Assembly: GCF_018853815.1 (NCBI RefSeq) | Contig: NZ_JAAOMP010000033.1 | Span: 1 to 58,739 of the forward strand | Direction: 5' to 3' | DNA: 58,739 bases | Source of the DNA: Acidithiobacillus sulfurivorans | GTDB lineage: Bacteria; Pseudomonadota; Gammaproteobacteria; Acidithiobacillales; Acidithiobacillaceae | In this document: positions 7,806 to 16,193 of the stretch, piece after piece | Position numbering within the stretch: the first letter of the stretch is position 1 | Layout of the letters: each line of letters starts with the position of its first letter | Notes under the pieces: model-generated | What the model was told of the DNA's origin: nothing | Seen by the model: only the letters and a program-made list of their open reading frames with translations | Database searches by the model: none | Position numbers and translations under genes: made by a program

Positions 7806-8930
7806 ATGATAACAGGCAAACTCAGAATCGCTCTGATCACCGAGACTTACCCTCCAGAAATCAATGGAGTAGCTCTTACCTTAGGGAAGGCTGTCGAAGA
7901 ACTCCGGGCACGCGGTCACGAAGTTCAGGTCATTCGACCGCGCCAACCTGACGAGGCTGCTCAGGAAGGGCTGGTAAAAGCATTTCCTCTGTTTTTTTAT
8001 CCCCAGGTCAAATTAGGCTGGGCCAATCCGGGCTATCTGACTGGCTGCTTGCAGGCCTGGCGGAGTGAGGTGGTACACATTGCTACTGAAGGACCTTTGG
8101 GTTATTCGGCACTCATCGCTGCGCGCAAACTGGGTTTGCCCGTTGTGACCAGCTTCCACACCAATTTCGACCAATACTTTTCGTTTTATGGGATTCCTGC
8201 CCTACGCCACATAGCGCGTCTCTATTTACGTCATTTTCATAATGCGACCCGGCAAACGCTGGTACCCAGTCAGGGTACTCTGCAGCGACTCCATCACCAG
8301 GGATTTCTGCATTTGCAGCAATGGGGGCGCGGGGTAGATACGCAGCGCTTCAATCCGCAATGGCGTGATGAAAATATTCGTAAGGATTTGGAACTGGGCG
8401 ATGAAGATTTATTACTGCTGTATGTTGGGCGTCTGGCGCGGGAAAAAAACCTGCCGCCCCTGCTCGCAGCCTTTCGCAAACTGAGCAGGAACTACCCCCG
8501 GGCTATCCTCGTTCTGGTCGGTGATGGCCCGCTACGCAGTGAAATCGACCATTACGCCAACAAACGGATTTATTGTGCGGGCATGCAAAACGGCATGAAT
8601 CTCGCTCGCTGGTACGCCAGCGCCGATTTGTTCTGCTTTCCATCCTGTAGTGAAACCTTCGGTAATGTGGTACTTGAAGCACAAGCCAGCGCCTTACCCA
8701 TCATTGCCTATGACTGTCCAGGCGTCTGCGAACAAGTCATTGATGGCGAACATGGCCTGCTGCTTCCGCGTGATAGCGATCTGGAAACAGCTATGCAAAC
8801 ACTCTATAGCAATCCCGCTGAACGCCAGCGTTTGGGCAAGGCCGGACGCCTGCGTGCGGAATCACAAAGCTGGACACGCAGCTTTGACATTCTCGAAGCC
8901 ACCTATCAACAACAACTTTCAACCCGCTGA
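7806..8930 (+). CDS. GT4 glycosyltransferase (mannosyl/sulfoquinovosyl-transferase-like)
   Basis: 374-residue GT-B fold retaining glycosyltransferase of family GT4. The N-terminal acceptor domain has ITETYPPEINGVALT and FHTNFDQYF. The C-terminal nucleotide-sugar domain has YVGRLAREKNL, LVGDGPL and the E-x7-E motif in SETFGNVVLEA. The sequence style (TETYPP.NGVA, SFHTNF, ETFGNV.LEA) is shared by GDP-mannose-dependent alpha-mannosyltransferases and by SqdX-like sulfolipid synthases; donor and acceptor cannot be read from the sequence. No signal peptide; likely acts at the inner membrane face. It is followed after 15 bases by a second GT4 gene, and the pair is divergent from parE. Confidence 0.85.
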   Translation: MITGKLRIALITETYPPEINGVALTLGKAVEELRARGHEVQVIRPRQPDEAAQEGLVKAFPLFFYPQVKLGWANPGYLTGCLQAWRSEVVHIATEGPLGYSALIAARKLGLPVVTSFHTNFDQYFSFYGIPALRHIARLYLRHFHNATRQTLVPSQGTLQRLHHQGFLHLQQWGRGVDTQRFNPQWRDENIRKDLELGDEDLLLLYVGRLAREKNLPPLLAAFRKLSRNYPRAILVLVGDGPLRSEIDHYANKRIYCAGMQNGMNLARWYASADLFCFPSCSETFGNVVLEAQASALPIIAYDCPGVCEQVIDGEHGLLLPRDSDLETAMQTLYSNPAERQRLGKAGRLRAESQSWTRSFDILEATYQQQLSTR

Positions 8931-8945
8931 ATTTTTGGATATTCC

Positions 8946-10124
8946 ATGCGCATTCTCATGATTTCTGATACTTATTTTCCACGCATCAGCGGTGTGGCCA
9001 CTTCCATTCGCAGCTTTCGCCAAGGATTGGAATTGCTGGGACACAAGGTAGATTTACTGATTCCGGATTATGGCTCCTGCACTGCGGAAGAGCGCGGAAT
9101 TTACCGTATTCCGGCACGGAGTATTCCTTTTTTCCCTGAAGAACGACTGATGCAACCCCGCGCCTTGTTAAACATAAAATCTGATCTCAAAGCTCGCCAC
9201 TACGATCTCCTGCATATCCAGACCCCCTTTGTCGCTCACTATCTGGGAAATCATCTGGCACGAAGTTTGAAATTGCCAGCCATCAGCTCCTACCATACCT
9301 ATTTTGAAGCGTATCTCGGCCACTACTACGGAAAAATTCCCGGTCCGCTACGTAAAGCTATGGCGCGTATTCCATCGCGCCAGCAATGTGCAGCCGTAAA
9401 CGGATTAATTGTTCCGTCCCAAGCTATGGCTGAAGTCCTCTGGAATTATGGTATCCGTACAGCAACAAGAGTGATTCCAACCGGCATTCGCATAAATCAT
9501 CAGACCCGTAACATCAGTGATCGCCAGGATTTTAGGCGGCGCTATAATCTGGACCAAAATTGCCCTGTCTTGCTGTACGCAGGACGCATGGCTCCAGAAA
9601 AAAATATCGGGCTGATTCTGTCCATGTTAAAGCAGCTCAGGCAACAATTCCCCGATATTCTGCTGCTACTCGTTGGTGATGGGCCAGCCAGATCTCACCT
9701 GGAAAACGAGGTGCAATCAAGCCAGTTAACGCAGAACGTCCGCTTTTTGGGTTACCTTGATCATGTTACTGAATTACCCCAGGCGTATGCGGCCGCAGAC
9801 CTGCTGGTTTTCGCATCGGAAACGGAAACACAGGGTATGGTATTACTGGAAGCTCTGGCTGCTGGATTACCTATTGTTGCCGTTCCGGCCATGGGTGCGG
9901 CAGATGTTCTCCGCAGCGGTTTAGGCACCCGATCAGCGCCTGCCGAAGCCAATGCGTTTGCCCGAACTTGCGCGGAACTTCTCGCCGATGAAAATTTACG
10001 TCAGCAATTATCCAATGAGGCCCGAAAGCTCGCCCAGAATTGGTCGGAAATCGCCATGGTCGCAATACTGGCAGAATTTTACCGAGAGACCATTAGCGAA
10101 AACAGAACTACACAAAAATTATGA
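8946..10124 (+). CDS. GT4 glycosyltransferase, possibly glycolipid-forming
   Basis: 392-residue GT4 enzyme of GT-B fold. N-terminal MISDTYFPRISGVATS and SSYHTYFEAY, then YAGRMAPEKNI, LVGDGPARS and the E-x7-E site in SETETQGMVLLEA. The ETQG variant is common in diacylglycerol glucosyltransferases that build membrane glycolipids, but mannosyltransferases share it too, so the acceptor is uncertain. It shares an operon with the preceding GT4 (15-base gap), suggesting two consecutive transfers on one acceptor. It converges on the PilZ gene; a GCACTT-A-AAGTGC palindrome (10147-10159) lies between them but lacks a T tract. Confidence 0.83.
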   Translation: MRILMISDTYFPRISGVATSIRSFRQGLELLGHKVDLLIPDYGSCTAEERGIYRIPARSIPFFPEERLMQPRALLNIKSDLKARHYDLLHIQTPFVAHYLGNHLARSLKLPAISSYHTYFEAYLGHYYGKIPGPLRKAMARIPSRQQCAAVNGLIVPSQAMAEVLWNYGIRTATRVIPTGIRINHQTRNISDRQDFRRRYNLDQNCPVLLYAGRMAPEKNIGLILSMLKQLRQQFPDILLLLVGDGPARSHLENEVQSSQLTQNVRFLGYLDHVTELPQAYAAADLLVFASETETQGMVLLEALAAGLPIVAVPAMGAADVLRSGLGTRSAPAEANAFARTCAELLADENLRQQLSNEARKLAQNWSEIAMVAILAEFYRETISENRTTQKL

Positions 10125-10160
10125 TATCTGCACATTCATTTAACATGCACTTAAAGTGCT

Positions 10161-10919
10161 TCAGTATCGCAATTGAGCGCTACCCGATTGCACCTTGCGG
10201 CAACACCAATACATATATTCCATTTTATTCTTCATCATCTTAGTCAGCAACATACGCACAGCTACCTGACTGCGCGTACCGGAAGTAAGCCTTTGACTGC
10301 GAGTCACCTGAACAAGCGTCTCGCAAGCCCCGCAATCACCCGATGCAAATTCAACTAACATGGTATCTCGTTTCATAACTTTGATAGTTGGCATAATAAA
10401 ACGTATCCCAGTAGGACTAAAATCAGCCATTTCACCATCAAACCGCAGACCATCTTTACAAGATATTTTAAGCGGCTCTATTATATTAATTCGCGAATAT
10501 TTTCGCACTGATCGCTTATAAACAGCCAATGGGGCGGTAACTATCGCGATGTTATCAGAATAGTATAAAAATTTCGCGAAAAAAGCATAAATGTTGTTAC
10601 CAGATCCAATAATTACCATAATTTTTTCATTATTAGTAACATGAATTAGCCTCTGTAAAGCACTAAATTTTAGAGAAATAGTACTTGAACTCACACTATA
10701 AAGACTACACAACTGCCCTGAATCAACTTCAGCAGATGAAAATACTATTACTTCATGAGTTAACATAGCGCTGAGAAGAGTAGCTGGGTTTTTTTGTACC
10801 ACCTCTTGAAAAATTTTTTCAATTACTTGCAGATACTCTCTAAATGTTTGTCCGGCACGGGGAGGTAAAATGAGACTCAGATTATTTGTAGCGCTTTCAG
10901 AGTTAGCCATATGCTTCAT
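10161..10919 (-). CDS. PilZ-domain c-di-GMP receptor with unknown N-terminal domain
   Basis: About 252 residues. The C-terminal half carries a PilZ domain: RKYSR near residues 139-143 and DFSPTG near 166-171 match the RxxxR and D/NxSxxG motifs that bind c-di-GMP. The first 130 residues are not recognised and show no membrane helix. The ATG at 10919 overlaps the galU stop as ATGA, implying translational coupling; an ATG at 10910 with GGA upstream is an alternative start. The gene is visibly richer in A+T than its neighbours, which may mean later acquisition. With galU upstream it probably tunes UDP-glucose-dependent polysaccharide synthesis. Confidence 0.8.
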   Translation of the reverse strand: MKHMANSESATNNLSLILPPRAGQTFREYLQVIEKIFQEVVQKNPATLLSAMLTHEVIVFSSAEVDSGQLCSLYSVSSSTISLKFSALQRLIHVTNNEKIMVIIGSGNNIYAFFAKFLYYSDNIAIVTAPLAVYKRSVRKYSRINIIEPLKISCKDGLRFDGEMADFSPTGIRFIMPTIKVMKRDTMLVEFASGDCGACETLVQVTRSQRLTSGTRSQVAVRMLLTKMMKNKMEYMYWCCRKVQSGSAQLRY

Positions 10920-11860
10920 CCAACACAAGTGACTTTGGCAACCGACTTGCTCTTTTTCCCTGCCTGAATCATTCTTTTATCGAGATAACCTTTGAACTCT
11001 TTACCAAATTCAGGGTGTCTGAGTGCAAACTCGACAATGGCTTGTAGGTAACCAAACTTATCGCCACAATCAAAGCGCTGTCCTTCAAATTCATAACCAA
11101 GCACCTGACGCTCAAGAGCCAAACGGGCAATGGCATCCGTTAGTTGAATCTCACCTCCAGCGCCCGAGGGCAATTCTTCCAGAAGGTCAAAGATCCTTGC
11201 AGGAAGCACATAGCGGCCCACCACCCCTAAATTGGAAGGCGCTGACTCAGGCGATGGTTTTTCGACAATACCGCCGACACGCACAATCTGTTCTTCCTGA
11301 CCCAATGAAGCAATTATTCCATAACGACTACATTCTTCCCTAAGAACCTGTTGAATTGCCAGTATAGCTGTCTGATAACGGCTATACTGTTCTTTCATCT
11401 GTAAAAGCACCGGCTTTTCTGAAAGAATCAGGTCATCCGCCAAGAGCACCGCAAAGGGATTATCGCCAACCACATCGCGCGCCATAAGCACCGCATGACC
11501 AAGGCCTAAAGCCCGAGGCTGGCGAATAAATGTCGTGGTCACACCGCGCGGTACAATATTCTGAATTTCCTTCAGTAGAGCTGTTTTACCGCGTTTTTCA
11601 AGTTCTGTTTCCAGCTCATAGGCGACATCAAAATGATCTGCAATAGCACGCTTCCCCCGCCCGGTAATGAAAACCAGACGATCACAACCTGCTGCCAATG
11701 CCTCTTCAACGGCATATTGAATCAGCGGCTTATCCACTACGGGCATCATTTCCTTAGGCGTTGCCTTTGTTGCAGGAAGAAAACGGGTACCCATGCCTGC
11801 CACCGGAAAGACTGCAGTTCGAACAGATTTTTTTGCCATCTCTGGAACAGATTTTTGCAT
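10916..11860 (-). CDS. galU: UTP-glucose-1-phosphate uridylyltransferase
   Basis: Makes UDP-glucose from UTP and glucose-1-phosphate, the donor for exopolysaccharide and LPS sugars. 314 residues (E. coli 302). Signature segments: VFPVAGMGTRFLPATKATPK near the N-terminus with the nucleotide-binding loop, PVVDKPLIQYAVEEA, LADDLI, GIVEKPSPE and RFDCGDKFGYLQA. The ATG at 11860 has GAGG six bases upstream, so it is preferred to the internal ATG at 11839. It is the first gene of a two-gene operon with the PilZ gene and is preceded by a long A+T-rich leader region. Confidence 0.95.
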   Translation of the reverse strand: MQKSVPEMAKKSVRTAVFPVAGMGTRFLPATKATPKEMMPVVDKPLIQYAVEEALAAGCDRLVFITGRGKRAIADHFDVAYELETELEKRGKTALLKEIQNIVPRGVTTTFIRQPRALGLGHAVLMARDVVGDNPFAVLLADDLILSEKPVLLQMKEQYSRYQTAILAIQQVLREECSRYGIIASLGQEEQIVRVGGIVEKPSPESAPSNLGVVGRYVLPARIFDLLEELPSGAGGEIQLTDAIARLALERQVLGYEFEGQRFDCGDKFGYLQAIVEFALRHPEFGKEFKGYLDKRMIQAGKKSKSVAKVTCVG

Positions 11861-12206
11861 GACACACCTCGTTATTGCCTAACCAAAATTTCAGATATCC
11901 AGCACAAGCAATTTTTATACCATGTAATACAAATAGAGCTCTTCACCGTCCCTCACTCTAAAAATCATCCATAGACAAAAGCCAGACGTAAAACATGTGA
12001 TACATATTTACTCTCAGAAAAATATTTTTTATTAAAACCAAAACAGTAAAAAAACCTAACCTTTAACAAAATTGGAACACGCTATCCCTGTGGAACACGT
12101 TTTGTCTGCTTTTCGTGCACAAAACGGCAGGCTATACTGGTCACAGAAGGCGTGTCCTGTTGCCACTCGACCAGCCAGTGGATCCAATCACTACCGGAGA
12201 ATACAT
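11861..12206. promoter_or_regulatory. A+T-rich divergent intergenic region with TGGAACACG direct repeats
   Basis: 346 bases between divergent galU and ydcH with no convincing coding sequence. Positions 11861-12060 are strongly A+T-rich with several A and T tracts. TGGAACACG occurs twice, at 12073-12081 and 12091-12099, 18 bp apart. A good -10 hexamer, TATACT, lies at 12133-12138 with only a poor -35 (TTTTCG), so the direct repeats could be an activator site for ydcH. The frame of ydcH is open upstream to 12072, but only the ATG at 12207 has a ribosome-binding site. Confidence 0.4.
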
Positions 12207-12446
12207 ATGATTACTGAACATCAAGACTTGAAAGCAGAGTTTCCTGAACTAGCTGGACGCATGGACCAACTCCTGGCAGAACAGGGACATTTCACCAGGC
12301 GCTATGAAGAGTTCAATGATCTGACCGCACAAATTGAACACATTGAGCGCAATGATGCGGCTACCGGTTCACAAAGTCTGGAAGAAATGAAGAAAAAACG
12401 CCTGCTTCTGAAAGATGAAATATACCGGATGCTCACGTCGGATTGA
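12207..12446 (+). CDS. YdcH family small protein (DUF465)
   Basis: 79-residue, highly charged, helical protein of the YdcH/DUF465 family: HQDLKAEFPELAGRM, then HFTRRYEEFNDLTAQI and a C-terminal KKKRLLLKDEIYRML, the pattern of a two-helix coiled-coil protein. Function unknown in all species. Start is the ATG at 12207, where GGAGA lies seven bases upstream; a longer in-frame start at 12072 lacks any ribosome-binding site. It is a single-gene unit closed by a strong terminator. Confidence 0.85.
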   Translation: MITEHQDLKAEFPELAGRMDQLLAEQGHFTRRYEEFNDLTAQIEHIERNDAATGSQSLEEMKKKRLLLKDEIYRMLTSD

Positions 12447-12456
12447 GCCTGCACAT

Positions 12457-12495
12457 ACCCGAAGAAAGAACACCCATCATCTTCGGGTGTTTTTT
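12457..12495 (+). terminator. intrinsic terminator of ydcH
   Basis: ACCCGAAGA (12457-12465) pairs with TCTTCGGGT (12480-12488), a 9-bp stem followed by G and six T. Confidence 0.85.
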
Positions 12496-12510
12496 GGTGG
12501 ATTAATCCTG

Positions 12511-12528
12511 AAAACGGCCAACGGCCGT
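12511..12528 (-). terminator. intrinsic terminator of the HAD phosphatase gene
   Basis: The minus strand has ACGGCC-GTT-GGCCGT, a 6-bp GC-rich stem with a 3-base loop, followed by a short run of T. It sits eight bases past the stop codon of the CbbY-like gene. Confidence 0.6.
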
Positions 12529-12535
12529 ATTCAGG

Positions 12536-13300
12536 TTAATGCTGCGTTTTATCTTCCCACCACTGGGACAGCACATCCACATCAACCACAATGCGTGCAC
12601 CCGCTTCCCGTCCCCGCAAAATCTGTGCGGGAGCCTGGGGCTCGCCGAGTTGATCCAGCACCCGCAGAGCCGATGAAAAATCCTGGTTTTGCGTATATTC
12701 CGTTTGCGTAATCACCGTAACCAGACCGGCAGAGACGGCTGAACGCAAGCCATTTTCCGAGTCCTCCAGAGCCAGACAGTCCGAGGCCGGAAAACCCAAT
12801 TGCTTCATTACATACAAGTAGATATCCGGGGCAGGCTTTTTGTGCGGCACAATATCGCCGGCGCCAATGGTCAGGAATCGGCTTGGTCCATCTTTACCCA
12901 GGGTGCTTTTCAGCAAGGACTCCACATTGGCCGGGGTGGTCGTGGTCGCTATGGCTATGGGTAGCCCGACCTCTCTGGCAGCATTCAGCAGGCGTTCCAC
13001 GCCGGGGCGCAAGGGTAAAAGGCCCGCTTCCATCATCTCGACATAAAAAGCCGTTTTCTGCTTGTGGATTCGGGCAATATCCGCATCACCAAGCTGCGGA
13101 TAATCAGGATGGTCATTCAAAAAACTGCGCAAACGCTCCTTGCCACCGGTCACCTTCAAATAATGTCCATAGGTAGGCACATCCCAGTCAAAGGGGAGGT
13201 CTGCAGCGGCAAATGCCTGGTTGAAAGCCACACGGTGAGCATCCCGCTCGGTATCGGCAAGAGTTCCGTCCACATCAAAAATCAGGGCGCGCAAGGGCAT
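12536..13300 (-). CDS. cbbY: CbbY-type HAD phosphatase
   Basis: 254-residue haloacid-dehalogenase hydrolase. The nucleophile motif is IFDVDGTLADTERDAH (Asp nucleophile at residue 9, acid/base Asp at 11). Motif II is IAIATTTTPANVESLL, the Lys motif is in PHKKPAPDIY, and motif IV ALEDSENGLRSA supplies the metal ligands. The combination TLADTERDAHR...FN.AF and K-P-x-P-D-I-Y is typical of CbbY, which removes xylulose-1,5-bisphosphate, an inhibitory by-product of Rubisco. This would fit an autotroph; other sugar-phosphate phosphatases of this subfamily cannot be excluded. It is divergent from dksA and is not in a visible cbb operon. Confidence 0.8.
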   Translation of the reverse strand: MPLRALIFDVDGTLADTERDAHRVAFNQAFAAADLPFDWDVPTYGHYLKVTGGKERLRSFLNDHPDYPQLGDADIARIHKQKTAFYVEMMEAGLLPLRPGVERLLNAAREVGLPIAIATTTTPANVESLLKSTLGKDGPSRFLTIGAGDIVPHKKPAPDIYLYVMKQLGFPASDCLALEDSENGLRSAVSAGLVTVITQTEYTQNQDFSSALRVLDQLGEPQAPAQILRGREAGARIVVDVDVLSQWWEDKTQH

Positions 13301-13420
13301 AGGCTTTATTCCTGGTACAGAGTTGAAGGTGCTGGCATTGTAAACATAAGCCGCAAGATTGCCAAAATGGCTGATCTCTGTTAAACGTAAGCGGATTTAT
13401 TACAAGGACAGGAAGATCAC

Positions 13421-13885
13421 ATGGCAGACAAAGCCTCTCAAACTGCTGGCATCAGCCCCAAAAATGTTCAGCAATATACCGCATTTGTTCCTTACGAACC
13501 AAAGCCTGACGAAGAATACATGAACGACGCGCAAATCGCTCACTTCCAGAAAATCCTGGAAGACTGGCGCGGCGAACTCATGGCTGAGGTCGATCGTACT
13601 GTGCAACACATGCAAATGGAAAACGTCAACTACTCGGATCCCAATGATCGTGCCAGTCTCGAAACCGACATGGGTCTGGAATTACGGGCAAGGGACCGGG
13701 AACGCAAACTGATTCGCAAAATTACTCAGGCTCTGGGTCGCATCAAGGAAAATGAATACGGCTATTGCGAATCCTGTGGCGTGGAAATTGGCCTGCGGCG
13801 TCTTGAAGCCAGACCAACGGCCACGCTTTGCATTGATTGCAAAACACTTGAAGAAAAACGCGAAAAACAAATGGCGCAAGACTGA
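13421..13885 (+). CDS. dksA: RNA polymerase-binding transcription factor DksA
   Basis: Binds the RNA polymerase secondary channel and, with ppGpp, represses rRNA and activates amino-acid promoters. 154 residues (E. coli 151). The coiled-coil tip is intact: Asp73 and Asp76 in SDPNDRAS correspond to the functional Asp pair. The zinc finger uses Cys116, Cys119, Cys137 and Cys140 (CESC...CIDC). AGGAAG lies five bases before the ATG. A TTGCCA-N17-TAAACG promoter at 13359-13387 is possible but weak at -10. The gene converges on tilS with six bases between stops. Confidence 0.95.
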   Translation: MADKASQTAGISPKNVQQYTAFVPYEPKPDEEYMNDAQIAHFQKILEDWRGELMAEVDRTVQHMQMENVNYSDPNDRASLETDMGLELRARDRERKLIRKITQALGRIKENEYGYCESCGVEIGLRRLEARPTATLCIDCKTLEEKREKQMAQD

Positions 13886-13891
13886 AAAGTT

Positions 13892-15235
13892 TTATTTTCG
13901 GAGCAAGCAGAGCGCAGCGCCCCCCAACGGGGCGCGAACCCACGGGGCCTGATAATAACCGGGAATGCACAACAAATGCCCGGCTTCATCCCACAGCAGG
14001 GGAATATCCGCTCGCCACTCGGGCGGTATGCCAGCCTCCAGCATGATATTTTTTACCGTTCGATGCTGCCCGTTAGCCATCCGTGATCGCTCACCGTTTT
14101 GACGGCGCCGCCAATATAAATTGACCTGGGCACACTCCGCGAGCAAAGCATGACTGACGCCTTCTACAGGCCCTTGCGCCAGTAACCGGCATTCCCAGCC
14201 GCGAAAAGGAAGGGGCCGGGAAATCTCCCAGTTGCCCTCTTGCCAATTATCATCAAACTCCGGGGCACGACTTAAATAAAGTACTTTCCCCTGAATCCTG
14301 CAGGCACCCCCTTCCCACTGAATACTTTTAGCTTTAGCGGTCTTCAGTGCGTCCTGAAGGACCTCCAGACGCGCCCGGGAAGGTAATGGACACTGAAGAC
14401 GTTGCAGCCAGCCCCGCAAAAACATCCTTTGCCGGGCTGGAGACAACTGCTGCAAAAAGCTTAAGGACAAGGCGTCTTCTTTCAACCCGGGGTGTTCTGA
14501 CTGGTGCTGGTCACAATACATGGCAAACCAGTCATCGACGAGTTCGTGAACATCGCCCAGATTTTCTGCCGTTCGGGCCACGGTAGCCACAGCGTGGGGC
14601 CAACCGAGGTTTTCGAGCAGTGGTAACAGCTGCTCGCGGACACGGGTCCGGTCATAACGAGGATCCTGATTCGCAGGATCGGAAATATAGGGGATTCTCT
14701 TTTCCTGGAGGTAGTCCAGCAGTTCCTGTTTGGGAACCTGCAAAAAAGGACGAAGCAACACCCCTGCTCCCAAGGGTTTTTGCTGGGGCATGGCAGAGAG
14801 TCCGGCAATACCGGTACCCCGCAATAACTGCAGGAAAAAAGTCTCGGCCTGATCTTGCTGATGTTGAGCGGTCAGCAAATAGTCCCCGGCCTGAAGCTGT
14901 GCCGCCAATAACGCATAGCGACCGCGACGCGCCCGATCTTCCGGGCCTTCTCCTGAAGTTTCCGGAGGTAAATGCAGTACGGTACAGGAGACACCCAAGG
15001 CGCTGGCCTGCTCGACGCAGAAACGCGCCCAGTCCGGGCTCTCGGCGTGCCAGCAATGATCTACATGCAAAGCACGCACAGGACAACCCAAGACTACAAG
15101 AGCGACCAGCAAAGCGGTCGAATCTGATCCGCCACTATAGGCCACAAAAAACGGGCGCTCCCGAGGCAGAAGCTCCCATTTTTGGAGAACATTCTGGAGC
15201 CTCAGCTCCAGATCAGGCCGCGCCGACCACTCCAT
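13892..15235 (-). CDS. tilS: tRNA(Ile)-lysidine synthetase
   Basis: Attaches lysine to C34 of the CAU-anticodon isoleucine tRNA, converting it to read AUA; essential. 447 residues (E. coli 432). The ATP-binding PP-loop SGGSDS is at residues 34-39. HVDHCWH and GHYLL-type segments (here [21 protein letters not shown]) follow, then the substrate-binding and C-terminal RNA-binding domains. The start overlaps the accA 3' end by 23 bases, so translation is probably coupled. It is the last gene of the rpsB-to-tilS run. Confidence 0.93.
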   Translation of the reverse strand: MEWSARPDLELRLQNVLQKWELLPRERPFFVAYSGGSDSTALLVALVVLGCPVRALHVDHCWHAESPDWARFCVEQASALGVSCTVLHLPPETSGEGPEDRARRGRYALLAAQLQAGDYLLTAQHQQDQAETFFLQLLRGTGIAGLSAMPQQKPLGAGVLLRPFLQVPKQELLDYLQEKRIPYISDPANQDPRYDRTRVREQLLPLLENLGWPHAVATVARTAENLGDVHELVDDWFAMYCDQHQSEHPGLKEDALSLSFLQQLSPARQRMFLRGWLQRLQCPLPSRARLEVLQDALKTAKAKSIQWEGGACRIQGKVLYLSRAPEFDDNWQEGNWEISRPLPFRGWECRLLAQGPVEGVSHALLAECAQVNLYWRRRQNGERSRMANGQHRTVKNIMLEAGIPPEWRADIPLLWDEAGHLLCIPGYYQAPWVRAPLGGAALCLLRK

Positions 15236-16163
15236 AGTGCATCAGGCGTTCATAACGGGTGGTCAGTAATTTACTGGTATCCATCGCTTTCAGTTCGTCC
15301 AGATGCTGGGCGAAACGCTCCCGGACCAAAGTGAAAACGGCTTCCGGATCACGATGAGCACCACCCAGAGGTTCAACCAGGACTTCATCTACCAGTCCGA
15401 GAGACTGTAAACGGCGAGCAGTAATGCCGAGGGTTTCTGCCGCTTCCGCCGCCATTCCTGCATCTTTCCAGAGAATAGACGCACAGCCTTCCGGTGAAAT
15501 AACGGAATAAACACTGTATTCCAGCATCAGCATCCGATCACCGACGCCAATGGCGAGCGCACCGCCAGAGCCACCTTCGCCAATGACGGTACAAATGATG
15601 GGAACGGCGAGATCGGACATGACGGCCAGATTCCGGGCAATGGCTTCACTTTGGCCGCGTTCTTCTGCACCGATTCCAGGATAGGCACCGGGCGTATCAA
15701 TAAAAGTGAACACCGGCAATTGAAAGCGTTCGGCCAAACGCAAGAGGCGCAGCGCCTTGCGATACCCCTCAGGGCGCGGCATACCAAAATTACGCTGGAT
15801 TTTTTCCTTGGTATCGCGCCCTTTTTGATGTCCCATCCAGACAATAGGCTGATCATTGAAGCGGGCCAAACCGCCAATGATAGCCTGATCATCAGCAAAA
15901 GCGCGGTCTCCGGCCAGAATTTGCACTTCACTGAACAGGGCCTGCACATAATCGAGGGTATAGGGGCGCTGGGGATGCCGCGCCACCTGTACGGTCTGCC
16001 AGGCACCCAGCTTACTGTATATGCGCTGCAGCTCCTTGCGGGCCTTCACTTCGAGGCGTTTGATTTCATCGGCAATACCGGGCTGATTCAGAGCATGCAG
16101 CTCTTCTACCTTGGCTTCCAGCTCCGCTACACCCTGTTCAAAATCCAGATAACTGATTTTCAT
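15213..16163 (-). CDS. accA: acetyl-CoA carboxylase carboxyltransferase subunit alpha
   Basis: With AccD forms the carboxyltransferase that makes malonyl-CoA, the first step of fatty-acid synthesis. 316 residues (E. coli 319). Hallmarks are an N-terminal helical segment ([18 protein letters not shown]), [34 protein letters not shown] and the oxyanion-forming [12 protein letters not shown]. The AGGAGT ribosome-binding site lies four bases before the ATG. It sits 30 bases after dnaE, as in many proteobacteria where dnaE-accA are cotranscribed, linking replication with membrane growth. Confidence 0.96.
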   Translation of the reverse strand: MKISYLDFEQGVAELEAKVEELHALNQPGIADEIKRLEVKARKELQRIYSKLGAWQTVQVARHPQRPYTLDYVQALFSEVQILAGDRAFADDQAIIGGLARFNDQPIVWMGHQKGRDTKEKIQRNFGMPRPEGYRKALRLLRLAERFQLPVFTFIDTPGAYPGIGAEERGQSEAIARNLAVMSDLAVPIICTVIGEGGSGGALAIGVGDRMLMLEYSVYSVISPEGCASILWKDAGMAAEAAETLGITARRLQSLGLVDEVLVEPLGGAHRDPEAVFTLVRERFAQHLDELKAMDTSKLLTTRYERLMHYGVVGAA

Positions 16164-16193
16164 AGGTACTCCTGAACAATCTGAAAACTTACC

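Noticed and set aside
10147-10159. GCACTT-A-AAGTGC palindrome as a terminator between the second GT4 and the PilZ gene
   Set aside because: No T tract follows on either strand and the loop would be a single base.
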